A program made the translations under genes and the position numbers. Below, in pieces: positions 18,467 to 27,086 of a DNA stretch of 64,000 nucleotides. Within the stretch, counting starts at the first letter, position 1, and every line of letters begins with the position of its first letter. The stretch covers positions 1-64,000 of the forward strand of contig CAYOWQ010000009.1 in NCBI GenBank assembly GCA_964407695.1, given 5' to 3'. This DNA comes from CAYOWQ01 sp964407695. GTDB taxonomy: Bacteria; Planctomycetota; Phycisphaerae; Phycisphaerales; SM1A02. The notes below the pieces were generated by a model. That model was not told where the DNA came from and ran no database searches. It saw only the letters and a program-made list of their open reading frames with translations.

Positions 18467-20032
18467 ATGTTGACAACCCAGCCCCGACGTGGAATTGCAA
18501 TGCTGTTGGTCATTCTCGCCCTGATGATGGCGACGATCCTGACCACCGCCTATCTCGCGAGTCGCGACAACTCGCCAGTCATCGGCGAGAACGTGGCCGC
18601 AGCGGCGGCCGCGCGCTGGGCGGCGATTTCGGGCGTCCAAGTCGGTGCAGCGGTCATGGAAACCGAGGAGGACTGGCAGGATGCCGGCGGGGTGCTGCTC
18701 GACCACGTGGATCTGGCCGGCGCAGATGTCTCGGTCCAGGTGCTTGATATGGCGACCGGCGAGGCCCCGACCGACAAGACGCGATACCTGGAGATGACCT
18801 CCACGGCCATCGTGGACGGCATCAGCCAGGTTGCGACGGCAACGGCCGAGATTCAGCGGCAGGACAAGCTGGTGGATGTCGATCTCAGTGAATTCGTCGC
18901 TTATGCGGGCAACACGATCAAGATGGACTCATCAGCGACGATGATGACCTGGCCGAACTCACCTATGGCCAAGGCGGGCGACCCTCTGAACATCGGCACG
19001 AACTCTGTGGCAGCGCAGTCGATCTACGTGCGAGATCTGGCGGGCGCCGCCAACAGTCAGGCCTATGTCAAGCCGGGCGCCTCGGGAACGCTGATTGATG
19101 TTCAGAGCGGCCCAGCCATTCGGTCGAAGCCGCTTCCCGATCCGCTGCCGCTGCCTGCTCCGCCCGACGCCGGTGTCGCGCTGCCCAATCGACTTCTCAA
19201 GCCGCCCGACATGACCTGGGCTGCGGCAACGACGACGGTCAGTGCTGATGCGCGATATTTCCGCATCCAGATCCAGAACAACAGCACGGTGATCCTGAAC
19301 GGGACCACCACGCTGGTAGCCGATGAGGACTTCCTCATGAACCCCGGTTCAAAGCTGGTGGTCAACGGCGACAACAAGGTGGTCGTGTTCGATGACCTGA
19401 AATTGGATCAGGCTTCGATCGAGGTCGCTCCGACAGCGAGGCTCCAGCTTTTCATCCGACACGACATGACGTTAAGCGATGGGTACATCGGCGACACGCG
19501 GGTCGACAACAGCCGACCCGTTGACGGATCAGCGCCCTATGTGGCGTCACTGGAGCGAATACAGCTCTGGGGCATCACGCCGGTCAGCACTCTCAAGGGT
19601 TGGTATCTGACCAAGCAGTCGGTCGCGATCGGAAATCTCTATAACCCATACCTCATCGCCCAGATTCGCGAGGATTCGGCGGTCTATGGACGAATCGTCG
19701 CGAAGGACATCTACCTGACGCAAAACGGGGCCATCTTCTACGACCCACTGCTCAATCAGGATCGCGGCTTCACGAATTTTGACAGCGCGATCTATGACTC
19801 CGGAGGCCGAATGCGGGCGACATTCTCGAGCCTGACAAACCTCTCGTCGGGAACCCTTTCAGTCGTATCGACCACCACTGGAACAGTCGTCTCCGCCGCT
19901 GACAGGCTGTTGGGGACCGTCGCCGCCCCCGCGCCCGAGGTTGTGGCACCGACTGAACCGACCCCCCGAAACATCCCTGTGAACGTGTCCATTACGTCGC
20001 TTGGGGTCAATCCATTGGATTGGGAAAACTAA
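18467..20032 (+). CDS. GspK/PilX-like pseudopilin with large C-terminal domain
   Basis: A ~521-aa protein with an N-terminal prepilin-like helix RRGIAMLLVILALMMATIL. It lacks Glu at +5, as GspK-type pseudopilins do. After the N-terminal domain, residues ~270-370 have a regular beta-rich pattern (STVILNGTTTLVADEDFLMN...KLVVNGDNKVVVF), as in polymer-forming or beta-helical pilus-associated proteins. A Thr/Pro-rich tail ends the protein. I chose the ATG at 18467, preceded by GAGGAG seven bases upstream, over the ATGs at 18389 and 18443 that sit inside the previous gene. Confidence 0.75.
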   Translation: MLTTQPRRGIAMLLVILALMMATILTTAYLASRDNSPVIGENVAAAAAARWAAISGVQVGAAVMETEEDWQDAGGVLLDHVDLAGADVSVQVLDMATGEAPTDKTRYLEMTSTAIVDGISQVATATAEIQRQDKLVDVDLSEFVAYAGNTIKMDSSATMMTWPNSPMAKAGDPLNIGTNSVAAQSIYVRDLAGAANSQAYVKPGASGTLIDVQSGPAIRSKPLPDPLPLPAPPDAGVALPNRLLKPPDMTWAAATTTVSADARYFRIQIQNNSTVILNGTTTLVADEDFLMNPGSKLVVNGDNKVVVFDDLKLDQASIEVAPTARLQLFIRHDMTLSDGYIGDTRVDNSRPVDGSAPYVASLERIQLWGITPVSTLKGWYLTKQSVAIGNLYNPYLIAQIREDSAVYGRIVAKDIYLTQNGAIFYDPLLNQDRGFTNFDSAIYDSGGRMRATFSSLTNLSSGTLSVVSTTTGTVVSAADRLLGTVAAPAPEVVAPTEPTPRNIPVNVSITSLGVNPLDWEN

Positions 20033-20045
20033 GGGCGGATCAACC

Positions 20046-20687
20046 ATGCGGATCTCAAGGGGCTTCACGCTGATTGAGCTGGTTGTGGTCCTTGTCATCG
20101 TGGCATCGGTGGCGGCCATGGTGCTTCCTCACATCAACGATGACCGTGTTCTGCGGCTGGTGGCCGCGTCGACCGTGGTGGAGTCGGATCTTGACTTTGT
20201 TCAGGTAATGAACATCGCGTATCCCGAGACTCCGGCGGTGATGAGGTTCGACACAGCCAACAACACCTATTGGGTCGCGTATGCGGATGACCCTGACTTG
20301 CCGATCATTCGACCTGATACGGGCGAGCCGTATGTCGTGACGATGGGCGTTGGCCGTGCGGAGGGCGCTGCAGGGGTTGACCTCTTCATTTTCGGCGCGA
20401 CCTCGGACACCATCGCCTATAACGCTCAGGGCGGCTTGATCGAGATCAATGATGCTCCACGAATCACGTTGACTCTTGGCGGACTCTCGGTTGATATTGA
20501 TGTCGCAGCCATGACTGGATCCATCACCGAGACCGACATCTACACTGCAGCCCTCGATCGGCCCGGCGAGGAAGAAGCAGTGGTGGCGTTTGGCAATGGA
20601 AATGCGGCACCTCAGGGTGTAGCGAACATGTCTCAACCGAATGTCCCCCCGAACGGGGCATCCAAATCGGCCCACGCTTTGCAGTAG
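20046..20687 (+). CDS. pseudopilin, GspH/type IV pilin-like
   Basis: A ~213-aa prepilin with a textbook motif G6/FTLIELVVVLVIVASVAAM. A globular domain follows containing FDTANNTYWVAYADDPD, similar to GspH/FimT-type proteins. I chose the ATG at 20046, so that the leader peptide is only six residues. An upstream ATG (20001) lies inside the previous gene. With the three preceding genes it makes an I-J-K-H set. The flagellar gene flgI starts only 57 bp downstream, so co-transcription is possible. Confidence 0.82.
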   Translation: MRISRGFTLIELVVVLVIVASVAAMVLPHINDDRVLRLVAASTVVESDLDFVQVMNIAYPETPAVMRFDTANNTYWVAYADDPDLPIIRPDTGEPYVVTMGVGRAEGAAGVDLFIFGATSDTIAYNAQGGLIEINDAPRITLTLGGLSVDIDVAAMTGSITETDIYTAALDRPGEEEAVVAFGNGNAAPQGVANMSQPNVPPNGASKSAHALQ

Positions 20688-20729
20688 ATCTCCTGAGCCT
20701 CGCCCGTTCGCGTGTGCAGCGGCGTGGCA

Positions 20730-20742
20730 GGACAGGAGGTCC
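20730..20742 (+). promoter_or_regulatory. CsrA-type hairpin over the flgI Shine-Dalgarno
   Basis: Stem GGAC (20730-20733) with GTCC (20739-20742), loop AGGAG (20734-20738). The full SD AGGAGGT is half in the loop, two bases from the flgI ATG at 20745. GGA exposed in a small loop over an SD is the known CsrA site geometry. The 15 bases 20730-20744 recur exactly in the fliW leader. Confidence 0.6.
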
Positions 20743-20744
20743 AC

Positions 20745-21854
20745 ATGGTGGCGAAACCCAATCAGGCATGGATTGCGCTGGTGGTGATCTCAATTCTTGC
20801 GCTATGCGCTGTTCCAGCGCGTGCGACAAGCATTCAGGACCTTGCCCGCATCAAGGGCATGGAAAGGAATGTGGTCACCGGTTTGGGAATCGTGGTGGGG
20901 CTGAATGGAACTGGAGACAAGGGAAAGGACTCCCTCGTCGCCGCCCGCCCGTATGCCGAACTGCTGAAGAACCTCGGAAACAGTGTTCAGACGCTTTCCG
21001 AGCTCGAAAAGGCTGATAGCTATGCCGTGGTGATGGTCACCATGACCATTCCGCCGGCAGGGGCTCGGGAGGGCGATCTCCTCGACGTTCGACTGAGTTG
21101 CCTGTTCAACGCAAGCAGCCTGGCCGGTGGCACGCTGGTCCCATCCATTCTGCGGCCGCCAATGCCCGATTCAGCCAATCTTCCGGTGGTGGCCCTGGCG
21201 GAGGGGCAGGTAGTTGTCGACCCGACCAATCCCAGGAGCGCCACGGTCGTGCGGGGTGGAGACATCCGGCGCGACATTCGGCCCGATCCGGTGACTGCAG
21301 GCGGCCACGTCTGGCTCATTCTGAATGACGAATATGCCGGCTACAGCGTGGCCGAAGTCATTACCGGCATCATTAACGACGAGTTCGCACTGTCAGGCTA
21401 CGCAGGCATCGCGACGGCAGAAGACCCCAAGACCATTCGAGTCACCCTGCCCGCTGCCGATCGCGCCGAGCCGGCCTCGTTTCTGGCGACGCTCATGACG
21501 CTATACGTGGATTCCTCGCTTCTGCGAATTCCAGCACGCGTGGTGATTAACGAACGGGAAGGGATCATCATTGCCACGGCGAACGTCGAAATCGGTCCGG
21601 TGGCGATCACCCACAACGGACTCTCCATCACAACGATCACGCCAGAACCGGTGCCAACGCCAGACAACCCCCAAATTCGAACCACCCGGTGGACGAGCAT
21701 GGATACGACCGACCGGACCGGACGCAATCGCACCCGGCTTCAGGAGCTTCTCGCTGCGTTGCGGCAGATGGATGTGCCGGTCAAGGACCAGATCTCGATT
21801 CTCTACGAGCTACGCAAAGCCGGCGCCCTGCACGCGGAGATCGTCAAACAATGA
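20745..21854 (+). CDS. flgI: flagellar P-ring protein FlgI
   Basis: Forms the periplasmic ring around the flagellar rod in peptidoglycan. The ~369-aa protein has a signal peptide (hydrophobic IALVVISILALCAV, cleavage after ARA). The conserved FlgI opening follows: IKGMERNVVTGLGIVVGLNGTGDKG, then DLLDVRLSCLFNASSLAGGTLVPS. The ATG at 20745 was chosen because a perfect AGGAGGT precedes it; the upstream ATG at 20712 has none. Its stop overlaps the flgJ start (ATGA). P-ring genes imply a Gram-negative-type flagellum. Confidence 0.95.
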   Translation: MVAKPNQAWIALVVISILALCAVPARATSIQDLARIKGMERNVVTGLGIVVGLNGTGDKGKDSLVAARPYAELLKNLGNSVQTLSELEKADSYAVVMVTMTIPPAGAREGDLLDVRLSCLFNASSLAGGTLVPSILRPPMPDSANLPVVALAEGQVVVDPTNPRSATVVRGGDIRRDIRPDPVTAGGHVWLILNDEYAGYSVAEVITGIINDEFALSGYAGIATAEDPKTIRVTLPAADRAEPASFLATLMTLYVDSSLLRIPARVVINEREGIIIATANVEIGPVAITHNGLSITTITPEPVPTPDNPQIRTTRWTSMDTTDRTGRNRTRLQELLAALRQMDVPVKDQISILYELRKAGALHAEIVKQ

Positions 21855-22189
21855 TTGGCGGCGTATTGGCATCGGCCGCGGCCGGCCCGAACGGCGGCAC
21901 GAATTTCGAGCGATCGATCCACGTACTCGAGCGGAAGCAGCGATACACCGCCGACGAGGCGCGGCAGGCTTCCCGGCAACTTGTGGCCGACGCTCTCGTG
22001 CGACCGATTCTGGCGTCGATGCGGGAGAACAGCCGGGCCAGCGGACTATTTGCCCCGACGGATGCGGAAAAGCGGTTCGGTCCCATGCTGGATGAGGCCA
22101 TCGCCGATCGGGTCATTGAGAGCTCTCAGTTCAAGTTGCCCGATCTGATCGCGGATCGATGGCTGCAAGGAAGGGATGGGACGACATGA
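21851..22189 (+). CDS. flgJ: rod-binding protein, FlgJ N-terminal domain only
   Basis: A ~112-aa protein resembling the N-terminal rod-capping domain of FlgJ: ARQASRQLVADALVRPILASMRENSRASGLFAPTDAEKRFGPMLDEAIAD. The muramidase domain found in enteric FlgJ is absent, as in many other phyla. The start overlaps the flgI stop and its stop overlaps the next start, both as ATGA, indicating translational coupling. Confidence 0.82.
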   Translation: MIGGVLASAAAGPNGGTNFERSIHVLERKQRYTADEARQASRQLVADALVRPILASMRENSRASGLFAPTDAEKRFGPMLDEAIADRVIESSQFKLPDLIADRWLQGRDGTT

Positions 22190-22692
22190 CCACCCCGACC
22201 AAGGATCCGTGGGCCGATCTGGAGCTGCTGCTTGGCCAGTTGATCGATCGCCACCGGGAATTGCTGGATTGCCTGGCTTCCAAGCAGGAGGCGATTCGAT
22301 CCGCACAGGTGGATCAACTTGAACCACTCTGCGCCCGGGAGCGTGAGGTCGCGATTCGAATCAACGAGCTCGATCGACGCCGCCAGATCCTGTCCGTTCA
22401 AATTCTGGGATTGCCCAAGGACTCGAAGCCCGCTCTCGGCCAGTTGCTTGATTCCGCACCGGGGTCGGTCAAGGAACGAGTCCGGGCGGCAGCGAATTCT
22501 CTGCGGGCCCTCGTGCTGGAGGTGAAGCGTCGCTCCACGGTGGTTCGACAGGCTGCTGAAGCTCTTTCCGCACACCTGTCCGGGCTGATGCAGACGATTC
22601 ACGCCGCCATCAGCTCAGCGCGAGTGTATGGCCGGCGCGGCCGAATCCTGACCCCTTCAGTTGAAATGTCCGCCGTCGATATCCGGAGTTGA
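22186..22692 (+). CDS. flgN: FlgN-like export chaperone
   Basis: A ~168-aa helical protein: WADLELLLGQLIDRHRELLDCLASKQEAIRSAQ, then LCAREREVAIRINELDRRRQIL, then a second helical half. FlgN proteins share this coiled-coil form and guard FlgK and FlgL before export. The position immediately upstream of flgK and flgL supports the call more strongly than the sequence does. Start ATG 22186, ATGA overlap with flgJ. Confidence 0.75.
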   Translation: MTTPTKDPWADLELLLGQLIDRHRELLDCLASKQEAIRSAQVDQLEPLCAREREVAIRINELDRRRQILSVQILGLPKDSKPALGQLLDSAPGSVKERVRAAANSLRALVLEVKRRSTVVRQAAEALSAHLSGLMQTIHAAISSARVYGRRGRILTPSVEMSAVDIRS

Positions 22693-22695
22693 ACC

Positions 22696-24384
22696 ATGAG
22701 CCTGAACGGCGCGCTTCTGATCGGAAAATCAGCTCTCACGGCCAGCCAGGCAGCCATCCAGGTCGCCGGCAACAACATGGCAAACGCGTCGACCCCGGGC
22801 TATCACCGCCAGGTGGTGAGTCTGACTCCATCCCGGCCGGAGCAGCTGGGCCGCGGGCAATTCGTGGGTCAGGGTGTCTTGATCAAGCAGATCAGCCGCG
22901 CGGTTGACACCGCATTGCAGGCACGGGTGCGTGCGGCCATCGGCGACGAGCAGGGCGCGTTGATTGACCAGCGGTTTCTGAGCGCCATCGAGACGCTGCA
23001 GAACGAGTTGACCGAAACGGATCTCTCGAGCTTGTTGAATCGATTCTTCAACGCAGTTTCCGAGGCGGCCAACAACCCACAGGATAACGCGGTGCGCTCG
23101 GTGGTGATTCAGCAGGGTCAGAGCTTGGCGGATCGGCTGAACGCCCTTCAGGAAGACTATACGAAGGTGCGAAACGAGATCGATGCCGCACTGGGGTCGG
23201 CGGTTGAGAAGGTGGACGGGTTGCTCTCGCAGGTCGCCGCGCTGAACATACAGATTGCTCAGACCGAGCAGGGTGTCGGGATCGCGAATTCACTGCGAGA
23301 TCAGCGCGACGTGATCATCGACGAGATCAGCCAGTTCATCGATGTAAGCGTCATCGATCAACCCAATGGCGCAGTGAATCTGCTGGTTGGGTCGATTCCC
23401 GTTGTCCTTTCCGGGGAATCTCGCGGGCTCGATCTGCGGGTGGAATCCAACGGCAGCGACGTCGACGTCTCAATCCGGGTACGAGCCGACGGCAGCCTCT
23501 TGAATGTCGGCTCGGGGCAGATCGGGGCCCTTGAGCAACAGCGCGACACCACGATCAGCCCGGCCATCGATGCCCTCAACACCCTCGCCGGCGAGCTAAT
23601 CCTTCAGGTAAACAAGGTTCACTCGCAAGGTCAGGGCAAGCAAGGGTTTACGGCCATCTCCGGGGCCACGGGTCTCAGCGACTCCACGGCCGTCCTGAAC
23701 GCGCCGGGCTCGGGTGTGCAGTTCCCGGTCGGGAAGGGCAGCTTTCTCCTCAACGTGACAAACATTCAGAGCGGTGCTCGCCAGACCTACCAGATTTCGG
23801 TCGACGGCAACACCGATTCTCTCAATGATCTGATCAATCGGATCAATGCAACTGGGTCGTCGGCGACGGCCGGCCTGAGCCTTGAAAACGGACTCAGCCT
23901 GACGGCAGACTCTGGTTTTGAAATCACTTTCTCTGAGGATTCAAGCGGCGTCCTGGCGTCCCTGGGTGTCAATACGTTCTTCACGGGAAGCAACGCCACC
24001 GACATCGCCGTCAATTCAATCCTGCAGAATTCGCCGGATCTTCTCGCCCTCGGGCTCAACCACATCAGCGGGTCGAACGAGAATGCCTTGGCGATCGTTG
24101 CGCTGCAGGACAGCAAGATTTCGAACTTGTCAGGACGAAGCCTGCGGGAATTCTGGCAGGCTCAGGTCAATGACCTGGCGGTGCGGGGTGATGCCGCCAA
24201 CGCTGCCGTTGAGTCGACGCGGCTGGTCCGGGAAAGTCTTGATGCACAGGCTCAGGCGGTTTCGGGCGTCTCCATCGATGAGGAAGCGATCAACCTGATT
24301 TCATTTCAGCGGCAGTTTCAGGCCGCTGCGCGATTCATCAGTGTGATTGACGAAACCCTTCAAACACTGCTCAACATCGTGTAG
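22696..24384 (+). CDS. flgK: flagellar hook-associated protein 1 (FlgK)
   Basis: First hook-filament junction protein. The 562-aa protein has the rod/hook N-terminus ALLIGKSALTASQAAIQVAGNNMANASTPGYHRQ and the C-terminal heptad block GVSIDEEAINLISFQRQFQAAARFISVIDETLQTLL. These are the D0 helices shared by axial proteins. SLLNRFFNAVSEAANNPQD is typical of FlgK. It lies 3 bp after flgN-like and 11 bp before flgL. No obvious SD hairpin precedes it. Confidence 0.95.
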   Translation: MSLNGALLIGKSALTASQAAIQVAGNNMANASTPGYHRQVVSLTPSRPEQLGRGQFVGQGVLIKQISRAVDTALQARVRAAIGDEQGALIDQRFLSAIETLQNELTETDLSSLLNRFFNAVSEAANNPQDNAVRSVVIQQGQSLADRLNALQEDYTKVRNEIDAALGSAVEKVDGLLSQVAALNIQIAQTEQGVGIANSLRDQRDVIIDEISQFIDVSVIDQPNGAVNLLVGSIPVVLSGESRGLDLRVESNGSDVDVSIRVRADGSLLNVGSGQIGALEQQRDTTISPAIDALNTLAGELILQVNKVHSQGQGKQGFTAISGATGLSDSTAVLNAPGSGVQFPVGKGSFLLNVTNIQSGARQTYQISVDGNTDSLNDLINRINATGSSATAGLSLENGLSLTADSGFEITFSEDSSGVLASLGVNTFFTGSNATDIAVNSILQNSPDLLALGLNHISGSNENALAIVALQDSKISNLSGRSLREFWQAQVNDLAVRGDAANAAVESTRLVRESLDAQAQAVSGVSIDEEAINLISFQRQFQAAARFISVIDETLQTLLNIV

Positions 24385-24395
24385 GGCATTCAACC

Positions 24396-26381
24396 ATGAC
24401 TTCCATTCCATCCACGCTTGCTCGCGTTCCAAACTTGCTCTCATCGCAGGTGATCCTCGCCGGTCTGCAGCGGTCATCCAACGACATGCTTCAGGCTCAG
24501 ATTCAGCTTTCGAGCGGCTTCCGAATCAACCGGGCGTCGGACGACGCCGTGGCCGCGTCGAGCTTGGGAATCCTCGATCATTCGATCGGGCAGCGCGAGC
24601 AGCGGCTCCGCAATTTCAGCCATGGGCAATCGGTCCTGAACACGTTGGATGGCGCGTTGGGCGAGGTCAACTCGATTCTGCTGGATGCCAAGAGCCTGGG
24701 ATTGAGCCAGATCGGGATCAGCTCCGATGAAACGACCCGAAAGAACCAGGCGACCGTGGTGGACGCCATGATTCAGGACCTCCTGACGATTGCCAACCGC
24801 AGCTATCAAGACGTGCATCTGTTCGGCGGAACGGCCACGGCGGGCGAGCCGTTTGCCGGGTTTCTCGGCGGCATCCAGTATTTTGGCTCGGGAGACGGCC
24901 TCGTCACGGATCTTGGGTTCTCGAAGTCGCTGCCCATCACGATTTCAGGCCAGGAGGCATTCGGAGCGCTCAGTTCCCGGGTGGAAGGCGAGCGAGACCT
25001 CGACCCGAGCATGACCACGACGACGCGATTGGCCGACCTTGGAGGTGCCCGCGGCCTGGGAATCGGCAAGGGCGCCATCACCGTAAACATCAATACGATT
25101 GATTACACGCTCGATCTTGCCGACGCCGACACGGTCGGCGACGTGATCACCGATCTGGAGGCTCTCATCCAGACGGTGGATGCCGGTGCTTCGGTCGGCA
25201 TCAATGCGGCCGCCGGTGATCGGTTCGAAATCACTCTGAGTGCCGGGAATACGGTGGTGATCTCGGATCCGGGAAACGCGCTCAGCACCGCGGCGGACCT
25301 TGGTCTGACCGGCAGCTACCCGGCCGGCGCCACCACGGTTGGACAGGATGTCAGCCCGAAGATCACGGAACTGACGCTGCTTTCCAGCCTTACCGGCGTC
25401 ACCACGCCCCTCGGATCGATCCGGCTCGTCAATGCGGGGCAGGTCCGTGACCTCGACCTCTCCTCCGCCCAGACGGTGCAGGAACTCATGAATGCCGTCA
25501 GGGGGACCGGTATCGGAATTCGGGTGGAAATCAGCGAAGCCGGCGACCGACTCAATTTCGTAAACGAACTCTCAGGCGGTCAGATGTCAATCGGCGAGCT
25601 TGGGGGCGCAACGGCCACAGAGCTGGGAGTCCGTTCATATACCACCTCCACTCTCCTCACTGATTTCAACGATGGCCTGGGGGTGGATAACAACGATGGC
25701 TATGTTGACCCGGTTTCGGGTCTGCCGGATCCGACCCACGACTTCGACTTCAGAATCACGGCACGGGACGGCACCCAATTCGACGTCGACTTGCCTGGCG
25801 GTGCAACCACGGTGCAGGACGTTCTAGACGCCATCAACTCGGCCGCCGCGGGCGCCGGGCTGATTCCGGCTCAATTTGTGGCCGGATTGGCGGCCAATGG
25901 AAATGGGATTCAGATCACGGACAATACCGTCGGAGCGAATACGGTCATCGCCTCGCTCAATGGGTCGCATGCGGGCGAACAATTGGGCCTGATCGGAACC
26001 TGGGCCAGCGCAACTTTTGTCACAGAGGATCGCGCAAAAGTCGCCGTGGACGGGGTTTTCTCGCACCTGATCAAGCTGCGCGATGCATTGTTGGCCAACG
26101 ACGAGACTGGCATAGGGATTGCAACACAGAGATTGGAGGACGACCTTGCCCGAGCCACGCAGGCTCGAGCGAAGGTCGGCGTCAGGGCGCAACGCTTGAG
26201 CGACGCGAACCTGCGCGAGGAGGATTTGAAGATCCAGGATGTCGCCATGCGTAGCCAGCTCAAAGATCTTGATTTCGCAGAGGCCTCGATTCGGTTCGCG
26301 GCCCTTCAACGACAATTGCAGGCAGGGCTTACGTCGGCCAGTCAGGCCACAAGCCTCAGTCTGCTTGACTTCCTGCGATAG
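24396..26381 (+). CDS. flgL: flagellar hook-associated protein 3 (FlgL), expanded
   Basis: Second hook-filament junction protein. The N-terminal D0/D1 helices (QIQLSSGFRINRASDDAVAAS) and the C-terminal LKDLDFAEASIRFAALQRQLQAGL block are flagellin-like. At 661 aa it is far longer than the usual ~300-400. The extra central part contains three related segments of flagellin hook-IN type: RLADLGGARGLGIGKGAIT...TVGDVITDLEALI, LLSSLTGVTTPLGSIRL...TVQELMNAV, and LLTDFNDGLGVDNNDGYVD...TVQDVLDAINSA. The expansion therefore looks like repetition of a surface-exposed domain, not foreign insertion. Confidence 0.93.
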   Translation: MTSIPSTLARVPNLLSSQVILAGLQRSSNDMLQAQIQLSSGFRINRASDDAVAASSLGILDHSIGQREQRLRNFSHGQSVLNTLDGALGEVNSILLDAKSLGLSQIGISSDETTRKNQATVVDAMIQDLLTIANRSYQDVHLFGGTATAGEPFAGFLGGIQYFGSGDGLVTDLGFSKSLPITISGQEAFGALSSRVEGERDLDPSMTTTTRLADLGGARGLGIGKGAITVNINTIDYTLDLADADTVGDVITDLEALIQTVDAGASVGINAAAGDRFEITLSAGNTVVISDPGNALSTAADLGLTGSYPAGATTVGQDVSPKITELTLLSSLTGVTTPLGSIRLVNAGQVRDLDLSSAQTVQELMNAVRGTGIGIRVEISEAGDRLNFVNELSGGQMSIGELGGATATELGVRSYTTSTLLTDFNDGLGVDNNDGYVDPVSGLPDPTHDFDFRITARDGTQFDVDLPGGATTVQDVLDAINSAAAGAGLIPAQFVAGLAANGNGIQITDNTVGANTVIASLNGSHAGEQLGLIGTWASATFVTEDRAKVAVDGVFSHLIKLRDALLANDETGIGIATQRLEDDLARATQARAKVGVRAQRLSDANLREEDLKIQDVAMRSQLKDLDFAEASIRFAALQRQLQAGLTSASQATSLSLLDFLR

Positions 26382-26445
26382 CAGGGAGATTCCCGCGGCG
26401 TCGCGGGACGATGGGTTGCCCGCCTCCGGCCAGGCGGACGACCTC

Positions 26446-26480
26446 GGACAGGAGGTCCACCGTCCTTGGAGTGAGGACGG
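26446..26480 (+). promoter_or_regulatory. tandem GGA-loop hairpins in the fliW leader (candidate CsrA dimer site)
   Basis: Hairpin A: GGAC (26446-26449)/GTCC (26455-26458), loop AGGAG. Hairpin B: CCGTCCT (26460-26466)/AGGACGG (26474-26480), loop TGGAGTG. They are one base apart and each exposes GGA. Hairpin A holds a perfect AGGAGGT with no good start codon after it: TTG at 26466 reads only TTG-GAG-TGA, and GTG at 26471 is 15 bases away. Known CsrA dimers bind two such sites at once. Confidence 0.6.
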
Positions 26481-26524
26481 CGCCGACCATGGAACGGAGC
26501 GGCCGATGGGATTGGAGCGTTCAG

Positions 26525-26971
26525 ATGAACGTGCAGACCACCCGGTTCGGATTGATTCAGGTCGAGGACGACCGAGTCATATCATTTCCCAGCGGTTTGC
26601 TGGGATTCGCGTCTTACAAGCGGTTCGTCCTGTTGCAGCCGGATGATCACGGCGTGTTCTTCTGGTTGCAATCGGTCGATTCGCCGGAGCTCGCGTTTGT
26701 GGTAACCGACCCTTCGCTGTGGGTCAGTGACTATCAGGTCAACATCCGCGAAGAACAGATGTCGGAACTGGTCCTTGATCGCCTCGAGGATGCCCAGGTG
26801 TTCGTCATCGTCAACAAGCGGGATCGCACGTTGACGGGCAACTTCCAGGGACCGCTTGTGGTCAATACCACGAACCACAAGGCCATGCAGATGGTGCTGG
26901 CCGAGAAACGCTGGACGACGCGACAAGAGCTGGTGCATCTGGGTGATGTGGCCCAGGCCGTACCGGCGTGA
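26525..26971 (+). CDS. fliW: flagellar assembly factor FliW
   Basis: Cytoplasmic protein that binds flagellin and CsrA. In Bacillus it releases flagellin mRNA from CsrA when flagellin is exported. The ~148-aa protein has the family blocks TTRFGLIQVEDDRVISFPSGLLGFASYKRFVLL, then FFWLQSVDSPELAFVVTDP, then GPLVVNTTNHKAMQMVL. Start ATG 26525 (MNVQTTRFG) matches FliW homologues and has GGAG about eight bases upstream. In-frame starts at 26411, 26471 and 26489 would add an unlikely Arg/Pro-rich extension. It lies between flgL and csrA. Confidence 0.93.
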   Translation: MNVQTTRFGLIQVEDDRVISFPSGLLGFASYKRFVLLQPDDHGVFFWLQSVDSPELAFVVTDPSLWVSDYQVNIREEQMSELVLDRLEDAQVFVIVNKRDRTLTGNFQGPLVVNTTNHKAMQMVLAEKRWTTRQELVHLGDVAQAVPA

Positions 26972-27086
26972 TCGGTTCGATCCGGACCGGCCCATGCCGT
27001 TCCGGTGTTTGGCTCGGGGCACGGATGCCCCGCCAGGGCGTATTGGTCCATGTGGCCTCACGCCCACCTCAGGAAGGAGCCTCTCG

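Noticed and set aside
26490..26520. Sigma-28 promoter at GCCGATGG before fliW
   Set aside because: GCCGATGG fits the -10 but nothing like TAAA lies 15 bases upstream.
26411..26524. N-terminal extension of FliW from ATG 26411
   Set aside because: Arg/Pro-rich and unlike FliW. It covers the two leader hairpins; ATG 26525 gives the standard protein start.
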